A stretch of 64,000 bases of DNA from Saccharopolyspora spinosa NRRL 18395 (lineage in GTDB: Bacteria; Actinomycetota; Actinomycetes; Mycobacteriales; Pseudonocardiaceae): NCBI RefSeq assembly GCF_000194155.1, contig NZ_GL877883.1, positions 355,486 through 419,485 on the forward strand, given 5' to 3'. Position numbers and translations under genes: made by a program. The stretch's first letter is position 1, and each line of letters opens with the position of its first letter. Of the stretch, positions 1-9,300 are shown piece by piece. A model generated the notes under the pieces. That model had not been told where the DNA came from. It saw nothing but the letters and a program-made list of their open reading frames with translations, and made no database searches.

Positions 1-552
1 CCCCAGCCGCGCCGGGAAAGCGGCGCTCCCGTGCCGCCAGGTCCTGCACAGGGCCCGGTCGGCGGCGCGGAGCGGCGCCCGGGCCCGGGCGGACCCGGCA
101 TGGCCGGCCCGCACCGGCAGGGACCGCCGCCAGGGCCACCGCGTCCGCCGCAGGGCGGACAGCAAGGTCAACCGCATACGGGACAGCCGCAGGGCGGACA
201 GCAGATCCAGCCGCTCAGCGGTGAGCCGCCGCTGACGCTGTACCGGGACCGGCGGATCGTGATGTTGCAGCCGGGCACCGAACTGGACCGGTTCGGCGAG
301 CCGAACGGCAACGTCACGTACACGATCCGCACGCCGTACACGCATCGCTCGCTGCCGCCGCAGTGGTCGAACCGCTCGTACTTCGCGTACCGGGTGCAGC
401 GGCCGCTCCAGGCGCTGCGCGGCACCGCAGTGCCGTGGTTCGAACAGCCCGGTGGCGGCACGGCGTTCGTGCTCCCCGCGACGATCAGCGAACTCCTCGC
501 GGACGGCACGCTGGCCGAAATGCCGGCCAACGACCGCCCACCCATCGAGTAA
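1..552 (+). CDS. TNT-domain NAD+ glycohydrolase-like toxin, C-terminal part
   Basis: The frame is open from base 1, so only the last 183 codons are visible. The first ~70 residues are a Pro/Gly/Gln-rich linker. The remaining ~110 resemble the TNT domain of the M. tuberculosis CpnT toxin, an NAD(P)+ glycohydrolase: DRFGEPNG, RSLPPQWSNR, YFAYRV and WFEQPGGGTAF can be read in order. Such domains usually sit at the C-terminus of large secreted proteins, which fits the linker. Compared with the family as I remember it, the His expected just before VYRV is Phe and the Gln of GGGTQY is Ala, so activity is uncertain. No immunity gene follows on this strand; a strong hairpin ends the gene. Confidence 0.8.
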   Translation, partial: PQPRRESGAPVPPGPAQGPVGGAERRPGPGGPGMAGPHRQGPPPGPPRPPQGGQQGQPHTGQPQGGQQIQPLSGEPPLTLYRDRRIVMLQPGTELDRFGEPNGNVTYTIRTPYTHRSLPPQWSNRSYFAYRVQRPLQALRGTAVPWFEQPGGGTAFVLPATISELLADGTLAEMPANDRPPIE

Positions 553-566
553 CCCGATCTCATTAC

Positions 567-617
567 GAGTGAAGGGCATCTCTTGCCAAGCGAGTTGGCA
601 AGAGATGCCCTTCACTC
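567..617. terminator. Perfect 23-bp palindrome, probable bidirectional terminator
   Basis: Arms 567-589 and 595-617 are exact reverse complements around a 5-nt loop. It lies between the end of the TNT gene and the end of the opposing DUF397 gene, so it can serve both. The core GAAGGGCATC resembles the GAAGGGCACC core of the palindrome at 52665-52723. Confidence 0.8.
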
Positions 618-622
618 ATTCA

Positions 623-823
623 TCAGCGGTCGAAGCGGCCCGACTTCACCGCGACGAGGAAACCCCGCAGCTGGGTCGGGCTGAACACCAAAGCACCCTG
701 CTCCGGAGCCTTCGAATCCCGCACCGCGCCAACCCCCGGCACGTTCAACGCCAACTCCAAGCAAGTGCCCTTCTCCCTGCTGTGCGTGCTCTTCCGGCAT
801 AAGGCAATGGAAAGATCCGTCAC
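623..823 (-). CDS. DUF397 domain protein (66 aa)
   Basis: A small actinobacterial DUF397 protein: CRKSTHSREKGTCLELA near the N-terminus, VRDSKAPEQG in the middle and a C-terminal LRGFLVAVKSGRFD match the family pattern (RKSS..G..CVEVA, VRDSK, F..FL..VK.G.FD). These proteins are normally encoded just downstream of a DUF5753/XRE regulator, as here: 24 nt separate it from the HTH gene at 848-1708. Known pairs such as Scr1/Scr2-type systems in Streptomyces act in developmental control; the specific role here is unknown. Confidence 0.85.
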   Translation of the reverse strand: MTDLSIALCRKSTHSREKGTCLELALNVPGVGAVRDSKAPEQGALVFSPTQLRGFLVAVKSGRFDR

Positions 824-847
824 CTCGCGCTTCTCCCTCAGGCGTGT

Positions 848-1708
848 TCACAGGGACGAAGCCAGGTGATCCATGAAATCTGCGGTTTCATCCGCTGCAA
901 GCGCGATGTCGGTCATCCGCTCGAAGAGCCGGATGTAGTACGTAATGTCCGTGGGACGCTCCATCCAGACCGCGCCGCGCTGGTTCTCCAGGTAGACGGC
1001 GTCCAGGTCATCGAATCCCCCGGCGAACCGCAGCAGGTGGAACGGGCTCTGCATGCCGACGTACGCGCCCGCGTCAAACGGAACGACCTGGATCGTGATG
1101 TTGGGTCGCTCGGCGAGTTCCACGAGATGGCGGATCTGGTCGCGCAGGACATCAGTGCCGCCGACCTTCCGGCGCAGCGCCGCTTCATCGAGCACCACGC
1201 GGAGTTTGGCCGGGTCGTCTTCCCGATTGACCCGGTCCTGGCGTGCGCGGCGGAACTCGGCTTGCTGCTTGACGCTCTGCTCCGTCACCTTCTCGCCCAG
1301 TTCCAAGAAGGCGGCGGCGTACTCCGGGGTTTGCAGCAGGCCGTCGATGAAGTTCGGCGAGTACCGCCAGACCTCGGCGGCGTCGGATTCGAGGCCAACG
1401 AAGGATTCGAACCAGTCCGGGAGGCTGACGCTGAAGCCCGTCCACCAGCCCCGTTCATTGGATTGCTCCGCCAAACGGATCAGCGTGTCGAGCATCGGCT
1501 CACCGATGTCGTAGCACTGGCACAGCAGCCGCACGTTCCGCGTCAGGATCGTCTGCTTGCCGCCTTCGATCCGGCTGATCGTGGTGCTCGTCAGACCGGC
1601 GAACTTCGCCGCGTCCTTGAGGGTCATATCAGCCTTCTCCCGCAATTTCCGCAGTTCTCGGCCTAGCTGACGGCGCCGCACGTTCGGACCTGGACCTTCT
1701 TCGCTCAT
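848..1708 (-). CDS. XRE-family regulator with C-terminal DUF5753 domain
   Basis: 286 aa. Residues ~12-70 form a helix-turn-helix (LGRELRKLREKADMTLKDAA, then GLTSTTISRIEGGK). The rest is the DUF5753 sensor-like domain, with RYSPNFIDGLLQTPEYA, PNITIQVVPFDAGAY and FERMTDIALA. It is the upstream partner of the DUF397 gene, the usual XRE-DUF397 operon of actinobacteria, which carry many copies. It probably binds DNA and is antagonised by its small partner; this is inference from the family. The ATG start has GGGAGATCAG upstream, a plausible ribosome-binding site. Confidence 0.88.
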   Translation of the reverse strand: MSEEGPGPNVRRRQLGRELRKLREKADMTLKDAAKFAGLTSTTISRIEGGKQTILTRNVRLLCQCYDIGEPMLDTLIRLAEQSNERGWWTGFSVSLPDWFESFVGLESDAAEVWRYSPNFIDGLLQTPEYAAAFLELGEKVTEQSVKQQAEFRRARQDRVNREDDPAKLRVVLDEAALRRKVGGTDVLRDQIRHLVELAERPNITIQVVPFDAGAYVGMQSPFHLLRFAGGFDDLDAVYLENQRGAVWMERPTDITYYIRLFERMTDIALAADETADFMDHLASSL

Positions 1709-2049
1709 CGCTGATCTCCCAAAGTTCGGGGCTTTCGCAGGCTATTTCATGTCATCACACAAGGAAGTCCCACGATTGAGCGATCAATCCAGGTAATCAC
1801 AAGAGTCGCACAGCGCCTCGCATCGGTAGGTTGGAGCGAACGGAACTTTCGCGCCGAAGAACGAGACGAAAGTTCCGTTCGCTCCAACAAGTTTCGCGGT
1901 CTTCTCGCGAGGACAGCCCGGACGCCGTGTACTGGCCTCATACACAAGTCCGGGATCCCACAGCCGAGAAGACCGCTAAGGTTCCGCTACCCGCACCGCA
2001 ACGCAAGAAGAGGTTGGAAAACGCTCATTGAAATCGCGGGGAAGGGTGG
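1709..2049. other. Intergenic stretch with one large palindrome
   Basis: No coding frame looks real in these 341 bases. They hold the XRE gene's upstream region and the palindrome at 1831-1887; the rest shows nothing recognisable. Confidence 0.6.
1831..1887. repeat. Intergenic palindrome, GGAGCGAACGG type
   Basis: Perfect 21-bp arms (1831-1851 and 1867-1887) around a 15-nt loop. The GGAGCGAACGG core and the GAGACGA in the loop region recur in the palindrome at 55990-56048, suggesting a dispersed repeat family. It lies upstream of the XRE gene and downstream of nothing obvious on the + strand, so a pure terminator role is less clear than for other hairpins here. Confidence 0.75.
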
Positions 2050-2697
2050 TCAGTCGACCCGGAGACCGTGGGCGGCGGCGAAGGCGAGGGCCGTCATCGT
2101 GTCGATGCGGGCTCCCCTGAGGTTCGCCTGCACGAAGGCATCGGCGTCGATCCGGGATTCCCTCAGGTCCGCCTCTTCCAGGCGGGCACCGAGCAGGCGA
2201 GCACCCGTGAAGTCCGCTTCGCGCAGGTCGCAGCGGCGGAGGTCGCATTCGGTGAGATTGGCTTCGCGGAAGCGGATTCCGCGCAGGTCCAGACCGCGCA
2301 GATCCGCCTTCCCCATGCCCACCAGCGTCAGATCCGTCTCGCGCAGCGTCCACGCACGCAGGCGGCAGTCCGCGAAGCTCGACCCAAGCAGGCTGCATCC
2401 ATCCAAAGTGGACTTCCCGAGCACCGTGCGTTCGAACTTGCAGGACCGGAACGCCGTGGCGACGTGCTTCGAACCGTTGAGATCGGTGCCAGTAAACACG
2501 CAATCGGTGAACACGCAATTGCGGGTGCTCAGCCCGGACAGGTCGGCATCGGTGAAGTCGCAGCGCTCGAACGTCCGCCCGTCCCACTGCTCGTCCGTCA
2601 GCACCGCGTCCTGGAAGTCCTCGCCGACCGCGCTCGTCATGCCCATAGGGTGGCATGCGGCACCGACGTCCCCGGAGGCACCGTCTCGTGGGGTCAC
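2050..2697 (-). CDS. Pentapeptide-repeat protein
   Basis: 215 aa from a GTG at 2697; ATG codons at 2646 or 2640 are alternative starts. From about residue 35 it is built of A(D/N)LXX-type pentapeptides (CDFTDADLSGL, ADLRGLDLRG, ANLTECDLRRCDLREADF, ADLRESRIDADAF), which fold as a right-handed quadrilateral beta helix. Some relatives mimic DNA and protect gyrase (Qnr, MfpA), but most have no known role. The GTG overlaps the last possible stop of the degraded GrpB gene (GTGA), which would have coupled the two, although no clear ribosome-binding site precedes it. Confidence 0.82.
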   Translation of the reverse strand: MTPRDGASGDVGAACHPMGMTSAVGEDFQDAVLTDEQWDGRTFERCDFTDADLSGLSTRNCVFTDCVFTGTDLNGSKHVATAFRSCKFERTVLGKSTLDGCSLLGSSFADCRLRAWTLRETDLTLVGMGKADLRGLDLRGIRFREANLTECDLRRCDLREADFTGARLLGARLEEADLRESRIDADAFVQANLRGARIDTMTALAFAAAHGLRVD

Positions 2698-3286
2698 GAG
2701 ACGGTCCAGCCGGTGGCGGCGGCCCAGCCATCAGGACGTCGGTCGCGGGAGCCTTGATCTGCCCATAGTCCGACAGGTCCGACGCGCTCACCGCCAGCCG
2801 CTGCTTGAACGCTCCCCACGCTCGACGAGCAGGTTCGTCGGCTCACAGGTAGTCCCTGAACAACAACGCGTAGCGGGCGTTGGGGCCGGCGCCCACCCGG
2901 AGGTGGACGTTGCAGGGACGGGCACCGATCGGTGGCGCGAAGACGAGCTTGCGGCAGCGGATCCCACCCGGGACCTCGACGTGGTTCCACGGTTCGGGTC
3001 GACACCGGAAGCCGATCGCGGCGAACAGCGCACCATCCCGGGTCTCGTCGATGGAACGCACCCGGACCTGCACGTCGATGCAGTCCTTGGCCGGCAGGCC
3101 TGGCACCGAGGTCGAACCTACGTGGTCGATGGCGACCGGCAGGTCGCCCAGCGCCCCGCGCAACTGCTCGGACAACCGCTCGAACTCCCCAGGCCACTCC
3201 GGCCGGTAGTCCACCGCTGCAACGGGACGGACCTCGTCAGGAAACGGCACGTCGCGACACGTTACCCCAGCACTGCTAATAGCCAC
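2694..3286 (-). pseudogene. GrpB-family (UPF0157) nucleotidyltransferase-like pseudogene
   Basis: The frame from about 3286 (GTG; alternative GTG 3250) encodes a GrpB protein: DYRPEWPGEFERL, IDHVGSTSVPGLPAKD, KDCIDVQVRV, LLFRDYL. Translation stops at a TGA (2843-2845), but the same frame continues for 17 codons with the expected RRAWGAFKQRLA and then DLSDYGQIKAPATDVLMA. A frame change near 2747 is then needed to reach the family-like end WAAATGWTVS and the TGA at 2694. So it has one in-frame nonsense codon (CGA to TGA would explain it) plus one frameshift. Confidence 0.82.
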
Positions 3287-3394
3287 TGATTCGACCCAGG
3301 CGCCCCGCCCGTCGATGAGTATTAATAGCGAACCCTCGCGAGCGGAATAATTCATCCCACGCAGCAGGCGGCTCCGCCAGTCTGCGCCGGGTGA

Positions 3395-4083
3395 ATCCGG
3401 TCTTGCTCGCACAACGCAGACCTCGACTTCAACGCGCCAATGCCGGACGGCCGCGCCGAAGATCTCAGTACTGCGCCGGCGCCGCGCGACGCCGCCGAGG
3501 TCGTCGATCTCGGCTGCTGGTGGGGAGAGCTGCGGCTGCTCGAAGCGGAGCCGAGCGCGGACGGCACCGGCATCGACATCACCGACGAGGAACTGGCCAG
3601 GGGCCGCAACGCCGAGGTTCGTGGTGTCGCCGAGCGGGTGCGCTTCGTCCAAAGCGATGCCGCACGCTGGGCCGGAACCACGGACATCGCCATCTCGGTC
3701 AGCAGCAGCCATGCGTGGGCGGTATCCAGCAGGCGCTCGAAGCGATCCGGCCCCGGCTGCGAGGCGGTGGTCGGCTGCACTCCGGCGGGGCCTTCCGGGA
3801 CGAGACGCCGATGCGGAACGACTTCGGCGTAGACGTGTCGCTGGCCAATCTGGTCGAGCTCACTAAGAAATGCGGATTCCGCATGCTGCGGCTCGCGACT
3901 GCCAGCACCGACGAGTGGGACAGCTTCGAATCCCGCTGGTGCGGCGCCCTGGAGACGTGGCTGTTGGACGAACCCGGCGCAGCCGGACACGACGAAGTCC
4001 GCGCCCTCGCCGAGGAACATCGCGCCACGTGGCCGCGCGGATACCGCGGCGCCCTCGGCTTCGCCTACCTCGTGCTGACCCCG
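3395..4083 (+). pseudogene. SAM-dependent methyltransferase pseudogene (frameshifted)
   Basis: Frame 2 reads NADLDFNAPMPDG, VVDLGCWWGELRLL (motif I, one Gly replaced by Trp), GTGIDITDEELARG and SVSSSHAW. At about 3718 the match moves to frame 1: GGIQQALEAIRPRLRGGGRL, GFRMLRLATASTDEWDSFE, RGYRGALGFAYLVL. One G missing from a G run (SHAWGG expected) explains the shift. The start codon is not evident, and the expected stop after AYLVL is absent, so both ends also look damaged. It converges on the UspA gene. The family is a common actinobacterial class I methyltransferase of unknown substrate. Confidence 0.8.
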
Positions 4084-4096
4084 GACTCGAGACCGC

Positions 4097-4558
4097 TCAC
4101 GGCACGACGACCACCGGGCGGACCGCCTCCACCACCAGGGTCGCCGGCACGGTGCCGAGCAGGCCGCCGCGGCGGCGGGACCTGCCGACGACGATCAGAT
4201 CCGCCCGGTACTGCTCCGCGACCTGCTCCAGGCCGACCGCCGGGTCGCCGCGGTGGTGCACGAAGTCCCAGTCGATGTCCACCCACTTCAGGTGCGACAC
4301 GACCTCCTTCTTCAGCTCCTCGACCAGGCTCTCGGCGGCCTCGCTGGCCACCGCGACACCCATCGGCGACCAATAGGCCACGCCGCCCACCGCCTCGACG
4401 TAGACCAGCACCAGGCGGGCGCGCTCCCGCCTGGCAAGGCCGGCTGCCCACGCCGCGGCGTGGAAGCTCGCCGGGGAGCCGTCCATGCCCACGACGATGC
4501 CGCCCAGTCCGTCCTTGCCGATCTCGAATTCACGCTCGGTTTTGTCGCCTTCGGCCAC
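4097..4558 (-). CDS. UspA-family universal stress protein
   Basis: 153 aa from a GTG at 4558. A single Usp domain: IVVGMDGSPASFHAAAWA at the N-terminus, LVLVYVEAVGG, and the C-terminal nucleotide-binding stretch VVGRSRRRGGLLGTV followed by RPVVVVP. Usp domains bind ATP through a G-x2-G-x9-G(S/T) motif; this one is close to that pattern. It is the only intact gene between the methyltransferase and M20 pseudogenes. Its product is probably cytosolic and stress- or dormancy-related, by family only. Confidence 0.85.
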   Translation of the reverse strand: MAEGDKTEREFEIGKDGLGGIVVGMDGSPASFHAAAWAAGLARRERARLVLVYVEAVGGVAYWSPMGVAVASEAAESLVEELKKEVVSHLKWVDIDWDFVHHRGDPAVGLEQVAEQYRADLIVVGRSRRRGGLLGTVPATLVVEAVRPVVVVP

Positions 4559-4597
4559 GCGGAGATGGTAGTGGGCGCGCGCCGAGCAGTTGGACGC

Positions 4598-5893
4598 ATG
4601 CGACACACTCGAAACGTGAACGGCGCACAAACCCCCTCCGACCTGGAACGTCGCGCACTGGACGCGGTGGACGCGAACGGGATTCTGAACGACCTGCGAG
4701 AACTCGTCGCGATCCCCAGCGTCGGCGGCACCAGCGGCGAGCACGACGCCCAGCAGTGTGCGCAAACAAGCTCGGCGCGCTGGGACACCGGGTGGACCAC
4801 TGGCGCATCGACGTCCGGGCGCTCGCCGAGCAGCCCGACTTCCCAGGGCAGGAAGCCGACCGCGACGTCGCCTACGGTTGCGTCGGCGTGCACGGCGACG
4901 GCTCGGAGCCCGCGCTGGTGTTCTGCGGGCACACCGACGTCGTCCCGGCCGCTGACCTCGACCGGTGGCCGAATCGCGACCCGTACGCGTTGCGGGTCGA
5001 GAACGGTATCGCGGCTGGTCGAGGCACCTGCGACATGAAGGGCGGGCTGGCCGCGATCTTCGGCGCGCTGCAGGCCCTGCGCGCAGCCGGGATCGGGCTC
5101 GCCCGGCCGGTAGCCGTGCACACCGTCGTCGGCGAGGATGACGGCGGGCTGGGCACCTTCGCGACGCTCCAGCGCGGACATCGCGGTGCCGCTTGCGTCC
5201 TGGCCGAGCCGAGCTCGGGCACGATCGTGGCCGCGAACGCCGGGGCACTCACGTTCCGGCTCGAAATCACCGGTCAGAGCACGCACGGGTCCACCCGCTA
5301 CCGCGGCGTGAACGCGTTGGACAAGCTCGCTGGACTGCTGCCGGTGCTGCGCGAACTGGAGGCCCGCCGCAACACCGACCCCGACCCGCTGGTCGCGCAC
5401 CTCGAGGTGCCGTATCCGCTGTCCATCGGCATGGCGCGAGTCGGCGACTGGGCCAGCACGGTGCCGGACCTCGCGATCGTCGAAGGCCGCTACGGTGTCC
5501 GCATCGACGAGTCGCCCGACGCCGCAAAGGCCGACTTCGCCGAGACCATCGCGCAGGCGTGCGCCACGGACCCGTGGTTGGCGGAGCACCCCGTCCGGGT
5601 CTCCTGGGCCGGGCGGAATCTTCGCCAGCGGACGGCTGCCCGAAGGACATCAGCTGCTCGCCGAAACCCAGGACGCCGTCGCCGCGGCCGGGGCTCCCCG
5701 CCCGTCGGCGTTGGGCGCCCCGTACGGCACGGACCTGCGGCTCTACGCAGCCGCCGGAATCCCGACGCTCCAGTACGGGCCCGGCGACATCCGCTACGCG
5801 CACGCGCACGATGAACACGTCGCGATCAAGGAGCTGGAGCAGGCCGCGCGTGCCTACGCCCTGCTGGCCATCCGCCGCTGCGGCATCGCCTGA
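4598..5893 (+). pseudogene. M20-family metallopeptidase pseudogene (two frameshifts)
   Basis: Pieces of an acetylornithine deacetylase/succinyl-diaminopimelate desuccinylase-like M20 peptidase lie in two frames. Frame 2, from ATG 4598 or GTG 4616, gives LRELVAIPSVGGTSGEHDAQ. From ~4755 frame 1 carries the core: VFCGHTDVVP (metal His/Asp), GRGTCDMKGGLAA, HTVVGEDDGGLGTF. From ~5617 frame 2 resumes with GGIFASGRLPEGH, GAPYGTDLRLYAAAGIPTLQ and DEHVAIKEL. A lost G at the first joint and an extra G at the second explain both. All metal-ligand motifs are preserved in pieces, so either the decay is recent or the indels are sequence errors. Confidence 0.85.
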
Positions 5894-6126
5894 CGGCCCG
5901 CGATGCCCCGAGTCCTCTGCTCGGGCGGACTCACCGAACTTCCCGCGACGTCAGCGGTCACGAGCAACATCGCCCGGCAGCGCCATGTCGGAGACACCGC
6001 AGCATCGAACGCGGGCCACGAAAGACGGGCAGCCAAGGCGAACGACGTGCTGCACCGGCATGTTGAGCTGCCAAGGGCGCCTCCTGCGCATCCGGCTGGG
6101 CAAGGGGTGGACGGGGATTTCGAATG

Positions 6127-6165
6127 GCCCGGGCACGCGTGCCGGCACGCACGTCGTGCCCGGGC
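6127..6165. terminator. GC-rich hairpin between M20 pseudogene and dnaE2
   Basis: Arms 6127-6137 and 6155-6165 (GCCCGGGCACG and its complement) form an 11-bp stem in the 410-nt gap between converging genes. A second, smaller hairpin (6279-6285 with 6294-6300) lies directly after the dnaE2 stop and may be its own terminator. The rest of 5894-6303 shows nothing recognisable. Confidence 0.55.
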
Positions 6166-6303
6166 TCTGGCGTTTCCGGTGCCTCCGGTCAGGTTTCGGA
6201 ACCACACTCTGGGAGGGAGAAGTGTTCTTCCGCTGCCGGTCGGGCATGGTCGACGCCGGGTTCGGTGGCCACAGTGGCCGGCGAGATGCGAGGCTCGCCG
6301 TGG

Positions 6304-9300
6304 CTAGTGGAAGTCGCGCGAGGTCGAGGGGATGCGCACTTCCAGTTTCTGCAGCCGGTCAGCTCTCAGATTGATCACTCCTTCCGCTCGTTCGACGATT
6401 CCGCGCACCAGCAACGCCGCACTGGTGCGCCCGACCTTTCGGTAGCGCGCCCACAAACCCTGCGAGCACATGACGTTGACCATTCCGGTCTCGTCCTCCA
6501 GGTTCAGGAACGTGATGCCGCCCGCCGTGGCCGGTCGCTGCCGGTGGGTCACCGCACCGCCCACCAGCACCCGGGTTCCGTGCTCCACTTCGGACAGTTG
6601 TGATGCCGAGAGCGCCCCCAGCTCGTCCAACCTGGAGCGGACGAACTGCAAAGGGAAGCTGTCCGGCGACACCCCGGTGGCCCACACATCCGCGGCAGCC
6701 ATCTCCACGCCGTCCATCCCCGGCAACGCAGGGGCGGCGGCCGACGCGGTGGTGCCCGGCAACCGATCCGGCCGGTCGCCGGCAGCGGCGGCGGCGTTCC
6801 ACAGCGCCTCCCGCCGGGACAGGCCGAAGCAGTCGAATGCGCCGGCGGTCGCCAACGCCTCCATCTGCGCGGCAGTCAGATGCGTTCGGCGCGCCACATC
6901 GGCCATGTCGACGTACGGGCCGTTCTCCGCACGTTCGGTGACCAACCGCTCGGCGGCGCCTTCCCCGAGCTTGCGCACGGAAGCCAGCCCCAGGCGCACC
7001 GCCCGCTCGCCTTCGCTGGCCTCGTCCAGCTCCAGGTCGGCCTGGGCACGACTCGCGTTGACGTCCGGTCCGCGCACCCGCACCCCGTGCCGACGGGCGT
7101 CCGCGACCAACGACTGCGGCGAGTAGAAACCCATCGGCTGGGCCTTGAGCAGCGCCGCGCAGAACACCGCCGGGTAGTAGTGCTTGAACCACGCGCTGGC
7201 GAAGACCAGCAGCGCGAAGCTCAGGGCATGGCTCTCCGGGAAGCCGTAGTTCGCGAAGGCCAGCATCCGCTGGTAGATCCGCTCCGCCAGCTCCCCTGAA
7301 ATGTCCTTGGCCGCCATCCCCTCGAACAGCCGCCCCCGGAGTCGCTCCATCCGCTCCGCGGAACGCTTGGCCCCCATCGCCCGCCGCAGCTGGTCCGCCT
7401 CGGCCGGGGAGAAGCCCGCGACGTCGACCGCGAGCTGCATCAGCTGCTCCTGGAACAGCGGAACGCCAAGGGTCTTCTGCAGCGCACCGGCCATCGACGG
7501 ATGCTCGAAGTCCCACTCCTCCAGCCCGTTGCGGCGCCGGATGTACGGGTGCACCGAACCGCCCTGGATCGGGCCCGGCCGGATCAGCGCCACCTCCACC
7601 ACGAGGTCGTAGAACTCCCGCGGCTTCAACCTCGGCAGCGTGGCCAGCTGCGCGCGGCTTTCCACCTGGAACACTCCGACCGCATCGGCCCGCCGCAGCA
7701 TCTCGTACACCGCGTCGTCGTTCAGGTCCAACTCGCCGAGGTCGACCTCGATCCCGTGGTGCTCGAGGGCCATGTCGATCGCGTAGTGCAGCGCCGAGAG
7801 CATGCCCAGGCCCAGCAGGTCGAACTTGACCAGGCCGACCTCCGCGCAGTCGTCCTTGTCCCACTGCAGGACGGTGCGGCCGGGCATCCGCGCCCACTCC
7901 ACCGGGCAGACCTCGCTGACCGGCTGGTGGCAGATCACCATCCCGCCGGAGTGGATGCCCAGGTGCCGGGGGAAGCCCATCAACTCGTCGGCCAGCCCGC
8001 GCACCGGATCGGGGATCTCGGAGTCCTCGGGCAGCGGCCCCCAGTGCTCGATCTCCTTGCTCCAGGCGTCCTGCTGACCGGGCGAATAGCCGAGGGCCCG
8101 CGCGACGTCCCGCACCGCCGACCGCGGCCGGTAGCTGATCACGTTCGCGACCTGCGCGGCGTGCATCCGGCCGTACTTGCGGTAGACGTACTGGATCACC
8201 TCCTCGCGGCGGTCCGACTCGATGTCCAGGTCGATGTCGGGCGGCCCGTCCCGCGCCGGGGCGAGGAATCGCTCGAAGAGCAGCCGGTAGCGGACCGGGT
8301 CGGCGTTGGTGATCCGCAGCGCGAAGCACACCGCCGAGTTCGCCGCCGAACCCCGCCCCTGGCACAGAATCCGCTGGTTCCGGCAGAACTCCACGATGTC
8401 AGACACCACCAGGAAGTAGCCGGGGAACTCCAGCTGCTCGATCATCGCCAGCTCGTGCTCGATCTGCCGGTAGGCCGCAGGGTTGTCCTGCGGCAGGCCG
8501 TACCGGTCGAGCGCGCCCTGGTAGGTCAGTTCGCGCAGCCAGCTCGCCTCGGTGCGGCCCGTCGGCACGTCGAACGGGGGCAGTTTCGGGGCGACCAGCT
8601 TCAGGTCGAAGGCGAACTCCCGGCCGAGTTCGGCAGCCCGCTGCACGGCCCCCGGGTAGCGGGCGAACATCCCGGCCAGCTCCGCGCCGGAACGCAGGTA
8701 ATTGCCCGCCCAGGCGGGCAGCCAGCCGTCCATGTCGTCCAGGCTGCGGCGGGCCCGGATCGCCGCCACCGCGGCGGCCAGCCGAGCGCGTTCCGGCCGG
8801 GCGAGGTGCGCACCGGTGGTGGCCACTGTGGACACCCCCGCGCGGTCGGCGAGCTCGACCAGGGCGTCGTTGCGCTCCGAATCGGCGGGCAGCCCGTGGT
8901 CGGTCAGCTCTACCGTGACGCGGTCCCGGCCGAACAGCTCGATCAGCCGCTCCAACTCCGCGGTGGCCGCCGCCGGGCCGCTTTCGACGAGCGCCGCCGG
9001 GATGGCGCCCTTTCGGCACCCGGTGAGCACCTGCCAGTGCCCCGCTGCCGCACCCGGGAGCCGCTCCAGCTCGTACACCGGGCGTCCCTTCACCCCGCCT
9101 GCCAACTGGGCTTCGCTGATCGCCCGGCACAGGCTCGCGTAACCGGCCGGATCGCGGGCCAGCACCAGCAGGTGCCGGCCTTCCGGATCGGCGACCCCGT
9201 TCTGCGGCGCCGGAAGCCCCAGGCTCAGCTCCGCCCCGAACACGGTGCGCACCCCGTGCTCTGCCGCGGACTCGGCGAAACGCACCACCCCGTACAGCCC

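Noticed and set aside
2050-2697. Qnr/MfpA-type fluoroquinolone resistance for the pentapeptide protein
   Set aside because: Only the repeat type is shared; no gyrase-protecting features can be recognised, so I left the function open.
3391-5814. An 807-codon open frame on the + strand
   Set aside because: It runs through the methyltransferase pseudogene, the antisense of uspA and the M20 core; only parts of it match proteins, so it is an accident of high GC plus frameshifts.
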